Shown piece by piece: positions 11,101-23,481 of a stretch of 64,000 nt of DNA. The stretch is from the NCBI GenBank assembly GCA_024195585.1, contig SWBL01000027.1, positions 1-64,000 on the forward strand. Direction: 5' to 3'. Position 1 is the first letter of the stretch, and every line of letters starts with the position of its first letter. Position numbers and translations under genes: made by a program. The notes below the pieces were generated by a model, which had not been told where the DNA came from, searched no databases, and saw only the letters and a list, made by a program, of their open reading frames with translations. Origin of the DNA: Aureobasidium sp. EXF-3400. Taxonomy: Eukaryota; Ascomycota; Dothideomycetes; Dothideales; Saccotheciaceae.

Positions 11101-11548
11101 AACCGACCACTTCAAAGCATGCCACGATCATCTTTACTCAATACCCTCATCGTAGTTTTATCGACTTGGCGTTTTCACATCGCATAGACTCGGCATAATG
11201 GTTTTGGTCAGGCGCTGGCGCCAGTCTTTTTCCCTGCCATCCGACATATTTTTTCTCGGTACAATTTTCCTCGCAGGATCAATACAGTTTTCACATAATA
11301 TACAAAAGAATCATAAAGTCTGGATATACCAGATATAAAGCTAGATAAGCAATAAATACATGTCAAGTGTTTTCTTCGAAGTCGCTGTTCTCCCTTGCAT
11401 ACTTGCATTCTTCTCATCGTCTGCGCCTACTGATGACCACTGCGCCTTGCTGCTTGTTACATTTATACAATGGAGTCTTGCCCTTTGGTCTTTCATGTTC
11501 TGCGTCTCACAATCATCTACTGCATAGCACCACGGAGCTTCAGAAAAC
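11101..11548. other. Intergenic spacer
   Basis: This is the 3' region of the HAD hydrolase and the promoter of the membrane-protein gene that follows. It is A/T-rich. No gene is seen. Confidence 0.45.
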
Positions 11549-12540
11549 ATGTCGTGGTTTTACGCATCCATTTCCCTCTGCTTCATCAATGCCATCACAA
11601 GTCTGGGTGTTGTTGCATATTTACTTGCTCTCATACGAAATCCAGAAACTGTCAAACACCAATACTACGTCTATTCAACCAACTCATTGAATGTACTGTG
11701 GCCAATGAGCGTCCTGCCTGGATGGGTGCTCGAGCGAGGTCTATGGCTTACTGCTGCAACATCTGCAATTACGATTATCGATGTGCCTGTTATGGTTGCT
11801 CTCTGGCGGCGCGTCCATGCAGAAACTACAGACAACATGGTGAGATTCAACCCATGAGTTGGTGAATCAAGTCAGGATTGCTAAGAGATATACAGGTTGA
11901 CAGACAATGGCTAAAAGCCTTGGGTCTCGTCAGTACCATCAACTATATCATGGGCGGCATTACATTTTTTCATATGTTTCTAGATGATTTTCGATACGCT
12001 GATGCTGATTCGCCATATCAATGGCTTGATATGAATGCGCCTACTTCCGGCCCTTACCATCAATATACCAGCTCGGTGGGGTTTACGATTGAGACGTTTA
12101 GCTGTGGTCTTGCTGAAGTAGCTTTGGGCCTTCAGGACGAATTTGCGAGCCACTTGTGTCGTGTTGCGGTAAGTTCAATGTACCAGACTACGACTAGCAA
12201 CTGCGGCTTCGATGGACAGAGCAGCTCTGCGAAGAGCTGTAGAAAAGCAACGGCTGATAGATTGTAGGGTATTCCGTTCAGACTTTTGATTTTTCATATG
12301 GCCATGAGTTTTGCATCCCTGTACAAAGTGTCTCAAGTCATACAAAGGGTGCAACAAGCAGAAAAGGAGAGCGAGCGTGATGGTATCACATGCTCGGAGA
12401 TAGAGTTGCAGTCAGAACGAGTGGACGACCAAGGTCGGGCACAAGCAGGCAACAGCAGCAACCATGAGGATTCGACAAAAGATGACACAGAAACATTCAT
12501 AGTCACACGCCTAACTTTTTGTTTGTGGGTGACAGAATGA
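11549..12540 (+). CDS. Uncharacterised multi-pass membrane protein
   Basis: Three exons (11549-11839, 11896-12168, 12268-12540), all phase 0, give 278 residues. Hydrophobic stretches suited to membrane spans occur near residues 5-30, 50-62, 68-88 and 105-125, with further ones near 150-165 and 190-200. The last 70 residues are acidic and polar and probably cytosolic. Both introns have GTGAGA or GTAAGT donors and AG acceptors, and the frame would stop soon after exon 1 and exon 2 if they were retained. I do not recognise the family. It lies head-to-tail with the PXB/DUF3818 gene. The splice model could be off at exon 3, because that intron is longer and its acceptor context is weaker. Confidence 0.65.
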
Positions 12541-12737
12541 AGGAAAGAGCGTTCGGGTCATCCACGCGCATCATGAGCGCGACTGCCATGATGTCACCAA
12601 CGTCTACATTTCATGTGTATGCGGCTGCAACTCGACACTTTCTTCCATCTGCACCTTGACACCTTTTCTATTATTGCTCGTTTCCAAACTACTATCTTAA
12701 ACATCGTAATCTATTACCGTTCACACCATTTTCCCAC

Positions 12738-14744
12738 ATGTCGACTACACACCTAAGTCCAGAGCAGAGCAGTGCTCTGTTCGACCTACTGACCCACCAT
12801 GCAACCTACGACGAGATCTGCCAATTCAAGTCGCCAACCGCCATGAAAGAGTACGGCCCGCCGTTCCAAGACACAAAGACGACAACATCTCCCATCCTGC
12901 AATCGCTCCTCTCCAAATTCATCCTACCGCTACCGGGCCTCCGCGACGTCTCGCCCGAATTCTGGAAGGTCCGCATCGAGAACATGATAGAAGAGTTGGC
13001 TGCCGCAAACTTGAGTGAGAGTTATGACAAGGGTGTTCTGGGTATCAGAAAGACGCTTGCTACTGCAATCTCAGCCTTGATAGAATACCCGGCAAGAGGA
13101 TGCTATGGTGGCATCAAGAAGGATGAGTCGGCCTTCAAGGATCAACACTTCGACCCAACCAAGCCTGATGATGTGCTGCGTGCGTGGTACGTTTTCATGC
13201 AGCAGCTGGTCTACGGCGACCTGTTCGACAAGCTGTTCGCCAAGGCTGCAGAGACGGACGACCTGCGCAAGCATGACAGTCTGGTTCAAGCAGCTCACGA
13301 GTTTGTTGTTGTTAAGTATGTTTTGCCCGCATCCTGACCTTTAGCACCTCACTCACTGATATACTATAGCCTTGCATCTTTCATGCACTACACTCTTGTC
13401 ATTAGTCCCGAGGGTCCGTCATTACTTCGTATGGTCGAGAATGTTCACAAGCTGTAAGTGAATTACTGTTTTCCTGCTTGAATATTACTGATTGACAACC
13501 CTAGTGCGCCGTACACCCTCATGAGACAGACACTGAAAGTCGGCAATGTTGCTACCATGATTAATGGCATGGTAAAGTTGATGCTTGCCAAAGTGAGTGT
13601 CGGTACCTTGACCAATTGGATGGGTATCAGCAGTGGAGCAGACGAAGGCATGAACTTGATGCAACAGATTATGTCCACCGTCCTCGGCTGGGACAAGAAG
13701 GAGCTCAAGAAGCGACTAGACAAGATTGAGAAAGACAAGGATGCACCATCACAGCAGCAGCGTGAAGCACTAAAAGCCTGGATGGAACAAAGCCGACCAG
13801 AGCAAGAAGAATGCCGCAAACGAAGCCAGGAGCAGTCTATGTCGATTGTGTCGACCATTCTATCTTTGTCTTCAGCGAGTCCAGATCTCAGCGAGAAACA
13901 ACACAAGCTGGCACTCGAGTACCTCTCGCTGAGCCTGGCCGTCCGAGACAGAAACAAGATCATCGATGTGCTCTGCCATCACAACCCTGATCACCTTACA
14001 CAAGCTGTACGTGACGGTGTACATGCTTACGAGCCCATGATCAGACAAGTCCATCAAGCTGTCGATCTCAGCGCCACTGTCGCAGACTTCCAGGCTTTCA
14101 TGGACGATATGATCAAGGTAGCCAAACCAAAGAAGGATGGAAAGCCTCCCAGTGTCGAGGACTTTGTAAACCTCTTGCACAGCCACATGGGTGCTTCGCA
14201 TCGCTTCATTCACCAAGTAGCCAAGAATGGCAAGGAGGTTACACAATGGTTCAAGGACTACGTTCACCAGGTCTCTGCCAACTTCAAGCAAGAACACGCC
14301 TCACCTTCGATCTTCGATTCGCTTTCCACAGCCTTTGACGGACTGAAACCTGATGAGCAAGACAAGGTCCGTAAAGAAGTCGATGCATCAGCAAAATACC
14401 TCGATGAGTTGTACGCATCATCCGCAGCTAGAATCCGCGACGTGATCAGCAACAAGTCATCCACACCATACGGACCCGGAGCCTATCTGGCTAGATGGCA
14501 GGAATTGCTCGACTCGACCCTGGTGACCCCTGAAACAGCCAAGGGACCTGTCCGCAAGGGCGCCAGTGCCAGTGTCAAGCAAGAGGCCAGAAGGGACGTT
14601 GATGGTGAAGTCAAAGAGTCTGGCGTTGAGCTCAAGCAGGCGGACAAGATTGTGGGAGACAAGACCCCAGATACGCCATCAGCCGAGACAACTCTCAAAC
14701 TCCTAGGACCGAAGTTCAGGGAGCTTTTGTTGGCTGCGAAGTAG
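12738..14744 (+). CDS. PX-associated (PXB/DUF3818) domain protein
   Basis: Three exons (12738-13315, 13370-13453, 13505-14744) give 633 residues. The N-terminal region (about 1-130, starting LSPEQSSALFDLL) resembles the PX-associated PXB domain. The following part to about residue 470, with NLASFMHYTLVISPEGPSLL and GMVKLMLAKVSVG, resembles the DUF3818 region of fungal PX-type proteins related to yeast Lec1 (YPR097W), a lipid-binding protein. I see no clear PX fold between them, so this looks like the PX-less fungal version. A highly charged helical stretch (WDKKELKKRLDKIEKDKD) sits near residues 288-305. A role at membranes or in lipid handling is inferred from the family only. Confidence 0.8.
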
Positions 14745-16045
14745 ATTGATGGTGCGTTGTCTGTTAAGATCGTTGTGGTGGTTTCGTGATGGTTGATGGA
14801 GTGGTCCTCTCTCGTTCCTAGAAAAAAGATACCCCTTTCCTCGTTTATACCTATGATATCTTATTGGTTTTTCCTGAAATGTTTCGTTGCGATTTTGCCG
14901 TGTTCCATTGACACCATGCACTTGCTATAGTTTTAGTGCCGTTGATTATCAGGCTTGTCAGTGTTCTTCGTTTGAGAATCCTCTTAAGTCATCAAGCGGA
15001 CAGCACAACCCTGTCCCTAATTTCCATCCCTCTCTACTAACCACAACCACGATCTATAGACAGAAGTTTCTATTGAATTTTGTCTTGAAGCCATAAGACG
15101 AGTAAACAAGTTTTACACGAGTCAAAAACATATGCGTGTTGCGTAAATAGGTAAGATGGTAAGTTTCTATGGTTAGATATCCCAAACCGCTCCCAGCACT
15201 TAGTTACTTGGACCTCACATCTCACATGATTCCAATCATCCCACGCGCAAGAACACATCTTAACCAAACTCGATGAGGAACACACTAGAAATAACAGCAA
15301 AAAGCAGAGGTACCTTCAAAACGCGTAAATGCTCAAGATCACAATTAATCGATAACATCGTCCGTTGCTTCGATCCCAATGTGGTCAAGATAGACATCGA
15401 AATCCATACCAGAAACAAAAACTACCATCACAAACTTTGCCATGTTGGAGAACGGATTGCCGTGGATGACGTTTAGGTAACAATGCTATTTCCCATGCAG
15501 CTGTCAAGAACAAAGGCTCTTTTTCCACAGCAAAGGCATCAGAACAGTCTTATAAAGATTCTCAAATATTGGCAAGAATGGAACGTGTGGGAAAAACACA
15601 AGTGTTGAATGAAGAATGCCATCAAATTGGGCATGGATTCTGAAAAATTTGTAAGAACGAAGAAAAGAGGGAGAGAGAGAGAGAGAGAGCGAAAACTCAG
15701 ATTTCCAAACAAAAACAAACGCCCCTCTTTACTAGTTTCACCACCAAATGGTTAAAAAAGGAGGAATGGTGGGAATCCAGAGAATGAAGACACAGAAAAA
15801 CGCCCAATATGCCTGCCCTTTGCTCGCCGAACCCCGAATTGTATAACCCCGAAAATCCCAAAGTAAACGACATGAAGAAAAAAGAAAGGAAAGTGGTCTA
15901 GTAGAAAGAGAAAGAAAAGAAAGATGCCGCTTCCCAAATACCCTATCCGAGGTATCACGCTTGTTCCCAGTATTGTTTTCAAGACTCCCATGTCCCAAGC
16001 TCCTCGTTGTCTATCCCATGTGCTTGCTCGTTCGTGTTCCTTGCT
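14745..16045. other. Intergenic region between convergent genes, with a GA microsatellite
   Basis: This 1.3-kb stretch holds the 3' ends of the PXB/DUF3818 gene (+) and the F-box/WD40 gene (-). A dinucleotide run of about ten GA units lies at 15670-15689. The small frames present have no convincing composition. No gene is seen. Confidence 0.45.
15670..15689. repeat. GA dinucleotide microsatellite
   Basis: About ten GA units in a row sit in the 3' intergenic region beyond the F-box/WD40 gene. It is a simple repeat, likely length-variable between strains. Confidence 0.85.
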
Positions 16046-18358
16046 TTAAAGCGAGAGCGGTTCTACACTCTTAAGAAGCTCGACACCCGGCATGACTTGG
16101 CCAGAAATGTCGCGACCAAAGTCGATCATGAGGATGCGACCATCTTGACTGGTAGAGACGATGCGACGGTAATCACACTTGGCCGCCAACATCCAAGAAG
16201 TGGTCCACTCGTTAAAGCGACCAAGGAGAGCACCAGTGTCATAGTCATACACTCGCAGGTCCAAGTCGTAAGAACCACTAACGACGCGACGGTTCTGAGT
16301 GTCAAGGAATAGCGAACGCACCAACTGAGTGTGGCCAGTGAATTGCTTGACCTCGTTTCCAGTGGCGACTTCGAACTTGTAGGTGACATGGTCGTTACCA
16401 CCAGCAAGGACGAATTTAGCATCATCGCTGAATTCAACGGCAGCAAGACCGCGCTCCTTCTGAGGGAATTCACGAACGCATTGCATCTTGTTCAAGTCCC
16501 AGAGACGTGCGACACCGTCGCCCGAAGCAGAAACCAGAAGGTTACCACGGAGTTGAACAGCGTTGACAGGACCGCGGTGACCAGTGAGGGTGCGAATGGG
16601 CTCAAGAGTCTTGCGATCCCAGACGATAATGGTGCAATCCTTAGAGCAAGAAACGATGTGCTTCTCGTCAAAAGCGACATCAAGGACACCTCCAGTGTGC
16701 TGCTTCAGACGACGAATAGGCTCGAAAGTGTTGATGTTCCAGACCAGGAGATCGTTATCACTGGAGCCAGTAACCAGAATCTCATGGTCGTACTGCAAGC
16801 AAAGAATACTGGCGCTGTGGAAGTCGGAGGGAACGTGGTAGATACTGTTGCCGTAGGCAGTGCCATTAACAGATGACTCGGCATGATGGAACTTGGGGTA
16901 TTCCACAGTACGCAAAACCTTAGGTCCAGGAGAGGGACGAACGCTAGGACCGCCGATGACCTTAAGGCACTTATAGGTGTTGATATCCCAAACACGAATT
17001 GTGCGGTCGCGAGATCCGGTGATAATCTTTTGCTCGTCGAATTGTACACAGTAGACGGAATCGGTGTGGCCAGCCAAGTAGATACCCTTGCCGCCTTGAT
17101 CACCACGGGTCCAGTTCTTGTCGATGCGTCTTCTAGCGTCATGCATCAACTCCCAGTGTTGCATAGGCTGGTCGGGTAGTCCTGTGCCGGTACCGCCAAT
17201 CTGGATAGGTGCAGGTGACACATAAGTCTGCTTCTCGTATTGTCGGAGGTACTGGGCGCGCCAGATGAGAGGGTCTTTGGCAATGCGACACCAGCTCTTA
17301 GCAACCCGTTGGGCCGCCTTAAGACTCTCGGGATCGAGGTGGGAGAGAATCAACGTGACGATCTCAGTGGGAAGGGCTTCAACGGGGTCGGAACATTTGT
17401 TGACTGGAGCCACGATCTCTGCGATGTCAGCCATCTCGACATCCAAGTCGGCATTGGACGCGAGATCGGCACCACTGTCACTGGCTCCGGGAATACTGCC
17501 GATGCGGCTACGGTGAAGATCTCTTGTCGCTTGGTAGTGAGGAACAAATGAACGAGAATTGGAGGCGTAGCTAGCAGCATTGGTGGCCGAAGCAGCACGG
17601 CGAGCAGCCTCGCCAGCATTTGAGTCGGAAACGTAGCGATGCATAAAGTGTTGGTCGGGGTTGTAGTGAAGGGCAGGCATGGTCGAGGAGGATTGAAGTG
17701 TGGGTGAGGGAGCGTTAGCGGGCTGTGGTGTGTCGTGTCTGGGAGCCTTCAATGACTGAAGTAAGCGATTGGTAGGGTTGAGGCAGCGCTGAATGCCTTT
17801 GTGGTAAGGGCCAGAAGATGCCGAGTGTTCGGGAATGGTGGCAGAAGAAGAACCTTCGATACCTTCCATGAGGTCGCCAGAGTTGCGTCGGGTCCTTCCA
17901 TGAAGGTGTGCACGGAGACCTCTGTACTTCTGCGAAGTCTTTCTAAAGATGCCGTTCTCCTTCTGTTGCTTGGTCTTTGTGTTTGAACTCTGGCTGGGGT
18001 CTGCCGAAGAAGCGCGCTTCAAAGACATATCTCTCTCGTTCTGATCCAGCTTAGGTGATCTCCACTCGACGTCACGGAACATATCGGCTTCCCGCGTTTG
18101 ATCGACCTCGAGGCTGTGGTCGAAGGAGTGATATTGTTGAGGGATGGAGAGGGGTTGTGTTGAAGGGCGAGAGATGTGGTGACCCTGAGTGGACGCTACA
18201 AGAGAGGCAGTGGAAGAGACCTGGGAAGTGTGCGGTCGGGTCGGCGATGAGGAGGTCGAAGATGAGGAAGACTCGGCACCACTCGAAGCCTGAGAGGAGG
18301 TGTAGTAGTATTTGTGGTGTTGAGTGTCGAGGATGTGAGTTAGATCATAGTTGGACAT
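16046..18358 (-). CDS. fwd-1: F-box/WD40 protein, FWD-1/beta-TrCP-like SCF substrate receptor
   Basis: This is a single-exon gene of 770 residues from MSNYDLTH; the frame itself stays open to 18412 with another ATG. After a long disordered Ser/Pro-rich half, an F-box (LPTEIVTLILSHLDPESL, about residues 329-372) should bind Skp1. A linker RRRIDKNWTRG leads into about seven WD40 repeats (YLAGHTDSVYCVQF, GSRDRTIRVWD and others). The linker and repeat style match beta-TrCP/Slimb and Neurospora FWD-1, the SCF subunit that directs phosphorylated FREQUENCY clock protein to degradation. Met30/SconB and Cdc4 are alternatives, but their repeat signatures fit less well. A PSVRPSPGPK-type insertion sits between two WD repeats. 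The FWD-1 assignment is by memory of the family and should be treated as likely, not certain. Confidence 0.85.
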   Translation of the reverse strand: MSNYDLTHILDTQHHKYYYTSSQASSGAESSSSSTSSSPTRPHTSQVSSTASLVASTQGHHISRPSTQPLSIPQQYHSFDHSLEVDQTREADMFRDVEWRSPKLDQNERDMSLKRASSADPSQSSNTKTKQQKENGIFRKTSQKYRGLRAHLHGRTRRNSGDLMEGIEGSSSATIPEHSASSGPYHKGIQRCLNPTNRLLQSLKAPRHDTPQPANAPSPTLQSSSTMPALHYNPDQHFMHRYVSDSNAGEAARRAASATNAASYASNSRSFVPHYQATRDLHRSRIGSIPGASDSGADLASNADLDVEMADIAEIVAPVNKCSDPVEALPTEIVTLILSHLDPESLKAAQRVAKSWCRIAKDPLIWRAQYLRQYEKQTYVSPAPIQIGGTGTGLPDQPMQHWELMHDARRRIDKNWTRGDQGGKGIYLAGHTDSVYCVQFDEQKIITGSRDRTIRVWDINTYKCLKVIGGPSVRPSPGPKVLRTVEYPKFHHAESSVNGTAYGNSIYHVPSDFHSASILCLQYDHEILVTGSSDNDLLVWNINTFEPIRRLKQHTGGVLDVAFDEKHIVSCSKDCTIIVWDRKTLEPIRTLTGHRGPVNAVQLRGNLLVSASGDGVARLWDLNKMQCVREFPQKERGLAAVEFSDDAKFVLAGGNDHVTYKFEVATGNEVKQFTGHTQLVRSLFLDTQNRRVVSGSYDLDLRVYDYDTGALLGRFNEWTTSWMLAAKCDYRRIVSTSQDGRILMIDFGRDISGQVMPGVELLKSVEPLSL

Positions 18359-19537
18359 GGTGGCTTGATGGGGGCCCCTTGGCGAGGGTAAACAGAGTTT
18401 TTGGGAATTCAATCGAGTCGTAGTGAGAGAGAGTGGATCCGTGTTACGGCTGAGACAGTGGAGTAAAGCAATGCGGCCGAGGAGTGGAAACTTTTTGTTT
18501 CAGAGCGAGGGATATTTTGAGGATTAAAAAAGGAGTGGAGCAGGTTGGATAGCGGATGTGGTGGTGACGATGAAAGTCGAAGGTGGAGGGAAGAAGAGGG
18601 CGAGGCGGAAAGGAGAGTTAAAGGAAGCGAAAGGGAAGGAAGCGAAACGGTTATGATGGATTGAGTGTCTAGGCGGGGGACCCCAGTCGTGGCGGACTCA
18701 GTGTTTTTATGGTATAAAACCGGCGACAAGCGACAGCGAAATGGGGGCGATTGGTTTGGAATGAGAGAGGAAGGGGAGCAACAGCAGCAGCGCAGCAGGA
18801 CCAGGAAACAGCGCACGCTACGTTTCTTTGCCGTTGAGCGAAAAGAGTCTTGGTGTCAAACAGTAGCAAAGTCAAAATGCCGCTGCGACTCCTGCGATCT
18901 CCCACGCTCACGCTGCGAGTCTGCGACCACCTCCCTGTTTTTTCTGCCAGTCTTCTGGCCCGGCGGGTTGGCCCTACACGGTGCTAGTCATCATCAGGCC
19001 GTCTTGGTTGCCCGGCGCTTTGCCTTGTTTTGCATAGCGAGACACTCTATCTACTTCTGAGACATCCCGATCGCGTTATTGGACTGCGACTTCCGTCATC
19101 ATTTCCATTTCATACCCTCGACAAATCTTACTTCGCAACTTGTCTCGCACTTTGTCCATACACTCGAGCAGACCGCCGTCCCGAGGCCTCCCGCCTGACC
19201 ACCGTCACGCTCTACCTCTACACCGTCGTGAGCTTGTGCTGCCAAACTACTAATCACTCCTGTTGCTGTTATCACCGCTGTTGTTTCTTGCTGCTGCTGC
19301 TGCTGCTTGTCTCCATCATTCATCGTTCCCGTTCATCGTTCGCTTGTGCGCCTGTTTCTCCCGCTGCGCCCTTCCGAGGCATTCCCATCCTGCGCTGTAC
19401 AAATACAATCACAGTCGTCATTCCACCTCTTGGCTTACCGCCATCCGAAACCCTGCGTCCTGCTTTTTTTCTCTTCCGCACGCTCTTGCATGCACGTACA
19501 TCATTATTTCCTGCTGCACCCATCGCAATCATAAACA
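18359..19537. other. Divergent promoter between F-box/WD40 and DUF7704 genes
   Basis: About 1.2 kb separates the two start codons. The part next to the DUF7704 gene is a long pyrimidine-rich leader, including a run of five CTG units at 19291-19306. Frames in it reflect this composition and are not credible genes. Confidence 0.5.
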
Positions 19538-19984
19538 ATGCCGCCTGCCAATGCTGCCACCATCGCCCTGTGGTACCGCCTGTTCTTCCTCTACATTGAA
19601 CCTGTCGCTACGGCCGTCGGTGCTTACTACGCTTGGTTTCAGCAGCATGACTACCTTGACATGACATACGCCTCGGCTTCGGCCGTTTCTCTCGGTCCAT
19701 CCGCCCGCGAAAGCATCGTTCTGAGTCAACTCGCAAATATGTACGCTGTATTTGCACTAAACGAAGCCCTTGTCTTACGCTCTACCACCAACCTACGCGT
19801 CTGGAGAGTGTTTCTCTTCGGCCTCTTGCTTGCCGATTTCGGTCACATCTACAGCGTCAAAGACGTAGGACTCGACGTCTATTGGCAATTCTGGGACTGG
19901 AATTCGATGTATTGGGGTAATTTGGGTTTCGTCTATGTGGGAGCTGCTACCAGAATTGCTTTCCTCACCGGGCTCGGCGTTTGA
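19538..19984 (+). CDS. DUF7704 family small membrane protein
   Basis: The frame encodes 148 residues with no intron. It has four hydrophobic stretches: LWYRLFFLYIEPVATAVGA (about 11-29), a second near 66-82, a third near 89-103 (RVWRVFLFGLLLADF) and a C-terminal one near 128-145. The pattern SQLANMYAVFALNEALVLR followed by RVWR and GNLGFVYVGAATRIAF is the signature I associate with the fungal DUF7704 family, membrane proteins of unknown function. The preceding leader is pyrimidine-rich, and the gene is divergent from the F-box/WD40 gene. Confidence 0.85.
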   Translation: MPPANAATIALWYRLFFLYIEPVATAVGAYYAWFQQHDYLDMTYASASAVSLGPSARESIVLSQLANMYAVFALNEALVLRSTTNLRVWRVFLFGLLLADFGHIYSVKDVGLDVYWQFWDWNSMYWGNLGFVYVGAATRIAFLTGLGV

Positions 19985-21881
19985 GTTGCACCCTGCTCTG
20001 ACAACCTCCTTCTCTCTTGATATAGAGAACATGTAAGTTCGAGCTCCCGGAATGCCACAACGGTGTGTCTGGCTCTGTGACCTCGAACTGTGTGAGAGTG
20101 CCTGCTCATCCACAATTCAAACACCTTCTTCGTTGGCCATTGTTCGGCAACAACGTTCAGACCAGCTTACTGGATACGGCTCGCGTCTCAGATGTCTCAG
20201 CCAGGCACCGTACTCCGTGTCATCATTCAATTGTCCGAGACTCAGGGGGTGTTCGTATTGTGGCTCACGTCAATAATCTTCCGCCATAAAGCTTATAACA
20301 TGCTATACCATGTCACCACAGCTTTCAGCTTCAATATTGATGTGCATACACTATGTGGATACGCGCTCAGGTCCGATTTAATAGTCTGAGGTAGAAATTC
20401 TGGTTCAACTGAGCACTCTTGGTGATTACGTGAACATCATGTCTTTTAGCAAGCAGCTGATACGTGCGTGGAAAAACAGCTCTCGCAGCTTTTGACCTCC
20501 AGGCACAAGGTGGTGTGACTACGCGTCGAGATTCTGCGTTTACCATGTTTATCACCTGTTTCCGTCTACGCGGTGATTTGGGATTTGGGATCTTTAGAGT
20601 GTTGACTGGATTCTGGTCTGTTTGCTCTAGCCAACGAATAAGACCGGCCCAAGCAGCTGGCGACCTCGAACCTGCAGATCATGCTCACAAATTCGAGATC
20701 CTTCGCCAACGCACACCTCTGTTGACTTGGCTAAAGAGCGATTTGCAGCAACACGAACAGATGTTCAGAAGTCTATGTTCACTGCCATGTATCTTCAATT
20801 CTGTCTAGCACCGCCTATCTATCATGTCGTTCTCGAGAGCTGTGATAAGACCTGTTCTTCTCAGCGGCTACTACAAGCCGTGGGCTCTGGACGTTTTTGT
20901 CGCAACGGCCGCAACAACGCCCATTCAACGGCTCTGTGCAGCTGCGGTGACACTAGTAGTGCAGGGTAACGAGAAGTACAGGGTCTTGTAGCAAGATCAG
21001 ATGGATAATTTTGTACGCGACTATGCATAAATCGTAGGCGACGTTTGTACTGGTAGTCATTGAAGCACATGCGCAATAATAGCAACTGCCAGAAAACGAG
21101 CACTAACTCTTGAATAGTGAGACTTTTTCGTGTATTGCTTTCACCAGTTCAATTGAACAAAGCAACCATGACGCTGGTACTTACAGAACTTGGTCGCCAT
21201 GACGGTGCTACAAGAGATTTATTTTGGCACGTCCGGACATGTCCATTACCACGCTAGCAAACAGCAGGGGTTTACACAAATGCTGATGGCACATGCAGAG
21301 AACCGGTCTCGAATGACCAGCTGCAGACCATCATGTTGAAAATACTCGAGTACGAGCAAGGAGACATGCTTTACAAATATTGAGCCAGAACCACGGCAAG
21401 GAGATTTGTGCTACAACCAAATCCTTCAGCTGAAAGAGGGCCAAGAAATAGCCCTTATCCCAGGCTGCGGACTATTGATATGAGCCTCTTCAGCCGCCTC
21501 GATGGCTTTGTCCAAGCAGCCAAGGACCAAGGTCGACAAAAATTTGGTTGAACTGAGGGGGAAAAGGACCTTCTCTGCAGGTCTATGGAAGATCTCCAAT
21601 GGCCCGGCTCTAGCGCCTGTCTCCGAAGCTTGTCCGAAGAAGCAGCCAATCACAAGTTGAGCAGCCGGTGAATTGATGACCGGCCCGCGATTGAGCTCCC
21701 CCACCAACGAACCCCGAATACCGAGGGGTGCGGTGCGAGCACGGAGAAACAGTTGACCCTTCGATCTTTGTTCGACTCATCAGTTACAATCTCCCTGCCG
21801 TCTGCTTCAACAGCGTGTGTGTCGTTGTCTTGGTCTCTTCTATCCTTCTCCGTCCTTTCCCCATTGATCATCACGCCCACA
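19985..21881. other. Intergenic region upstream of biotin synthase
   Basis: About 1.9 kb without a credible gene. All frames are under about 115 codons and lack protein-like composition. The last part should hold the biotin synthase promoter. Confidence 0.45.
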
Positions 21882-23189
21882 ATGTCTACCCGCCAAGCAG
21901 TACGGTCGTTGAGACAGATCGCAAATGGCCGACCTTTCAGCACAGTTGTGGACGACCGCATGGCCATGGCCGCAGGCTCAAGCCCCGTGTCCAGGACCGG
22001 AAACGTGCTTCAAGAGGCTATGAGACAGACCGGTCCCAGACATGACTGGACCAAGGACGAGATCCGCGAGATCTACAAGACTCCTCTGATGGAGTTGGCA
22101 CATCAATCGGTAGGCACACGTGCTGCTCGAGTATCAGAGCTATCATGATTGACACAAATCACAGGGTGTCCTGCACCGCCGCTTCCACTCTCCTTCATCT
22201 ATCCAGATGTGTACCCTCATGAACATCAAGACTGGCGGCTGCTCGGAAGACTGCTCATACTGCGCTCAGTCATCTCGCTACAACACTGGTATGCCTTCTG
22301 CGATTCAATTAGATCATAAAGAGATCAAAGCTGAACCAAAAACACAGGTCTCAAGGCAACCAAGATGTCACCAGTGGACGACGTACTCGAGAAAGCTCGC
22401 ATTGCAAAGCAGAATGGAAGCACACGCTTCTGCATGGGCGCTGCCTGGCGCGACATGAGAGGAAGAAAGACCAGCTTGAAGAACGTCAAGGCCATGGTTG
22501 AGGGTGTACGCGCCATGGATATGGAGGTCTGCGTCACACTCGGCATGATTGACCAGAACCAGGCCGAGGAGCTCAAGTCGGCTGGTTTGACCGCATACAA
22601 CCACAACGTCGACACCTCGCGTGAGCATTACCCTTCAGTCATCACCACCAGATCCTACGATGAGCGTCTGGAAACTCTGTCGAACGTTCGCAAGGCTGGC
22701 ATCAACGTCTGCTCTGGTGGTATCCTTGGTCTGGGCGAGAAGCCCGAGGACCACGTTGGTCTCCTTTACACCGTTTCCAACATGCCTGCTCACCCCGAAT
22801 CTTTCCCTGTTAACGCTCTGGTCCCTATCAAGGGAACGCCGCTTGGTGACGACCCAAGCCGCAAGCGCATTAGCTTCGACGCCATTCTCCGTACCATCGC
22901 CACTGCAAGAATCGTCATGCCTGCCACTATCATCAGAATCGCCGCTGGTCGCACCACTATGAGCGAAGCTGAGCAGATCTTGTGCTTCAATGCTGGTGCT
23001 AACGCCATTTTCACTGGTGAGAAGATGTTGACCACCGAGTGCAATGGCTGGGACGAAGACAAGGCCATGTTCGCAAAGTACGGTCTTACTCCCATGAAGA
23101 GCTTCACCAGAGGCGGATACCGTGAACAGGAGATGGTTCCCAACTACTTTGATGAGGCAAAGCAGGAGCAGGAGCAGACCTCTGCTTAA
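21882..23189 (+). CDS. BIO2: Biotin synthase
   Basis: This radical SAM enzyme inserts sulphur into dethiobiotin, the last step of biotin synthesis. Three exons (21882-22109, 22165-22288, 22348-23189) give 397 residues. The radical SAM cysteine motif CSEDCSYC is at C102, C106 and C109, directly after MNIKTGG. Further signature runs include RFCMGAAWR, YNHNVDTS and ICSGGILGLGE-like NVCSGGILGLGE, then ILRTIATARIVMP and the C-terminal GANAIFTGEKML. The first 30 or so residues are basic and hydroxylated (MSTRQAVRSLRQIANGRPF), consistent with mitochondrial import. Start chosen at the ATG that gives this presequence. The introns are 55 and 59 bp. Confidence 0.96.
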
Positions 23190-23481
23190 ATCAAGCATGA
23201 GAAGTCAAGGATTTGATTTACGACACGAACATACTGTATATACGAGCATATAAATACAATCCGAAAAAAGAAATAAGATTCGCACCCTTGGGTTGGATTT
23301 GAGCATCTCGTCTTGGTCGATATAAATTATACTAAGGTCACGTGCTATTGAAATTTTCCGACCTTCAAGGCGAAAAATAATTTATTGCCAACAACACGAC
23401 ATCACAAAACATTTGCTACGAGAACTACCAAGACATTTCTCCTAGTAAAAGCGAAAGTTTTCCAGAGGAGAACAGTAAAAA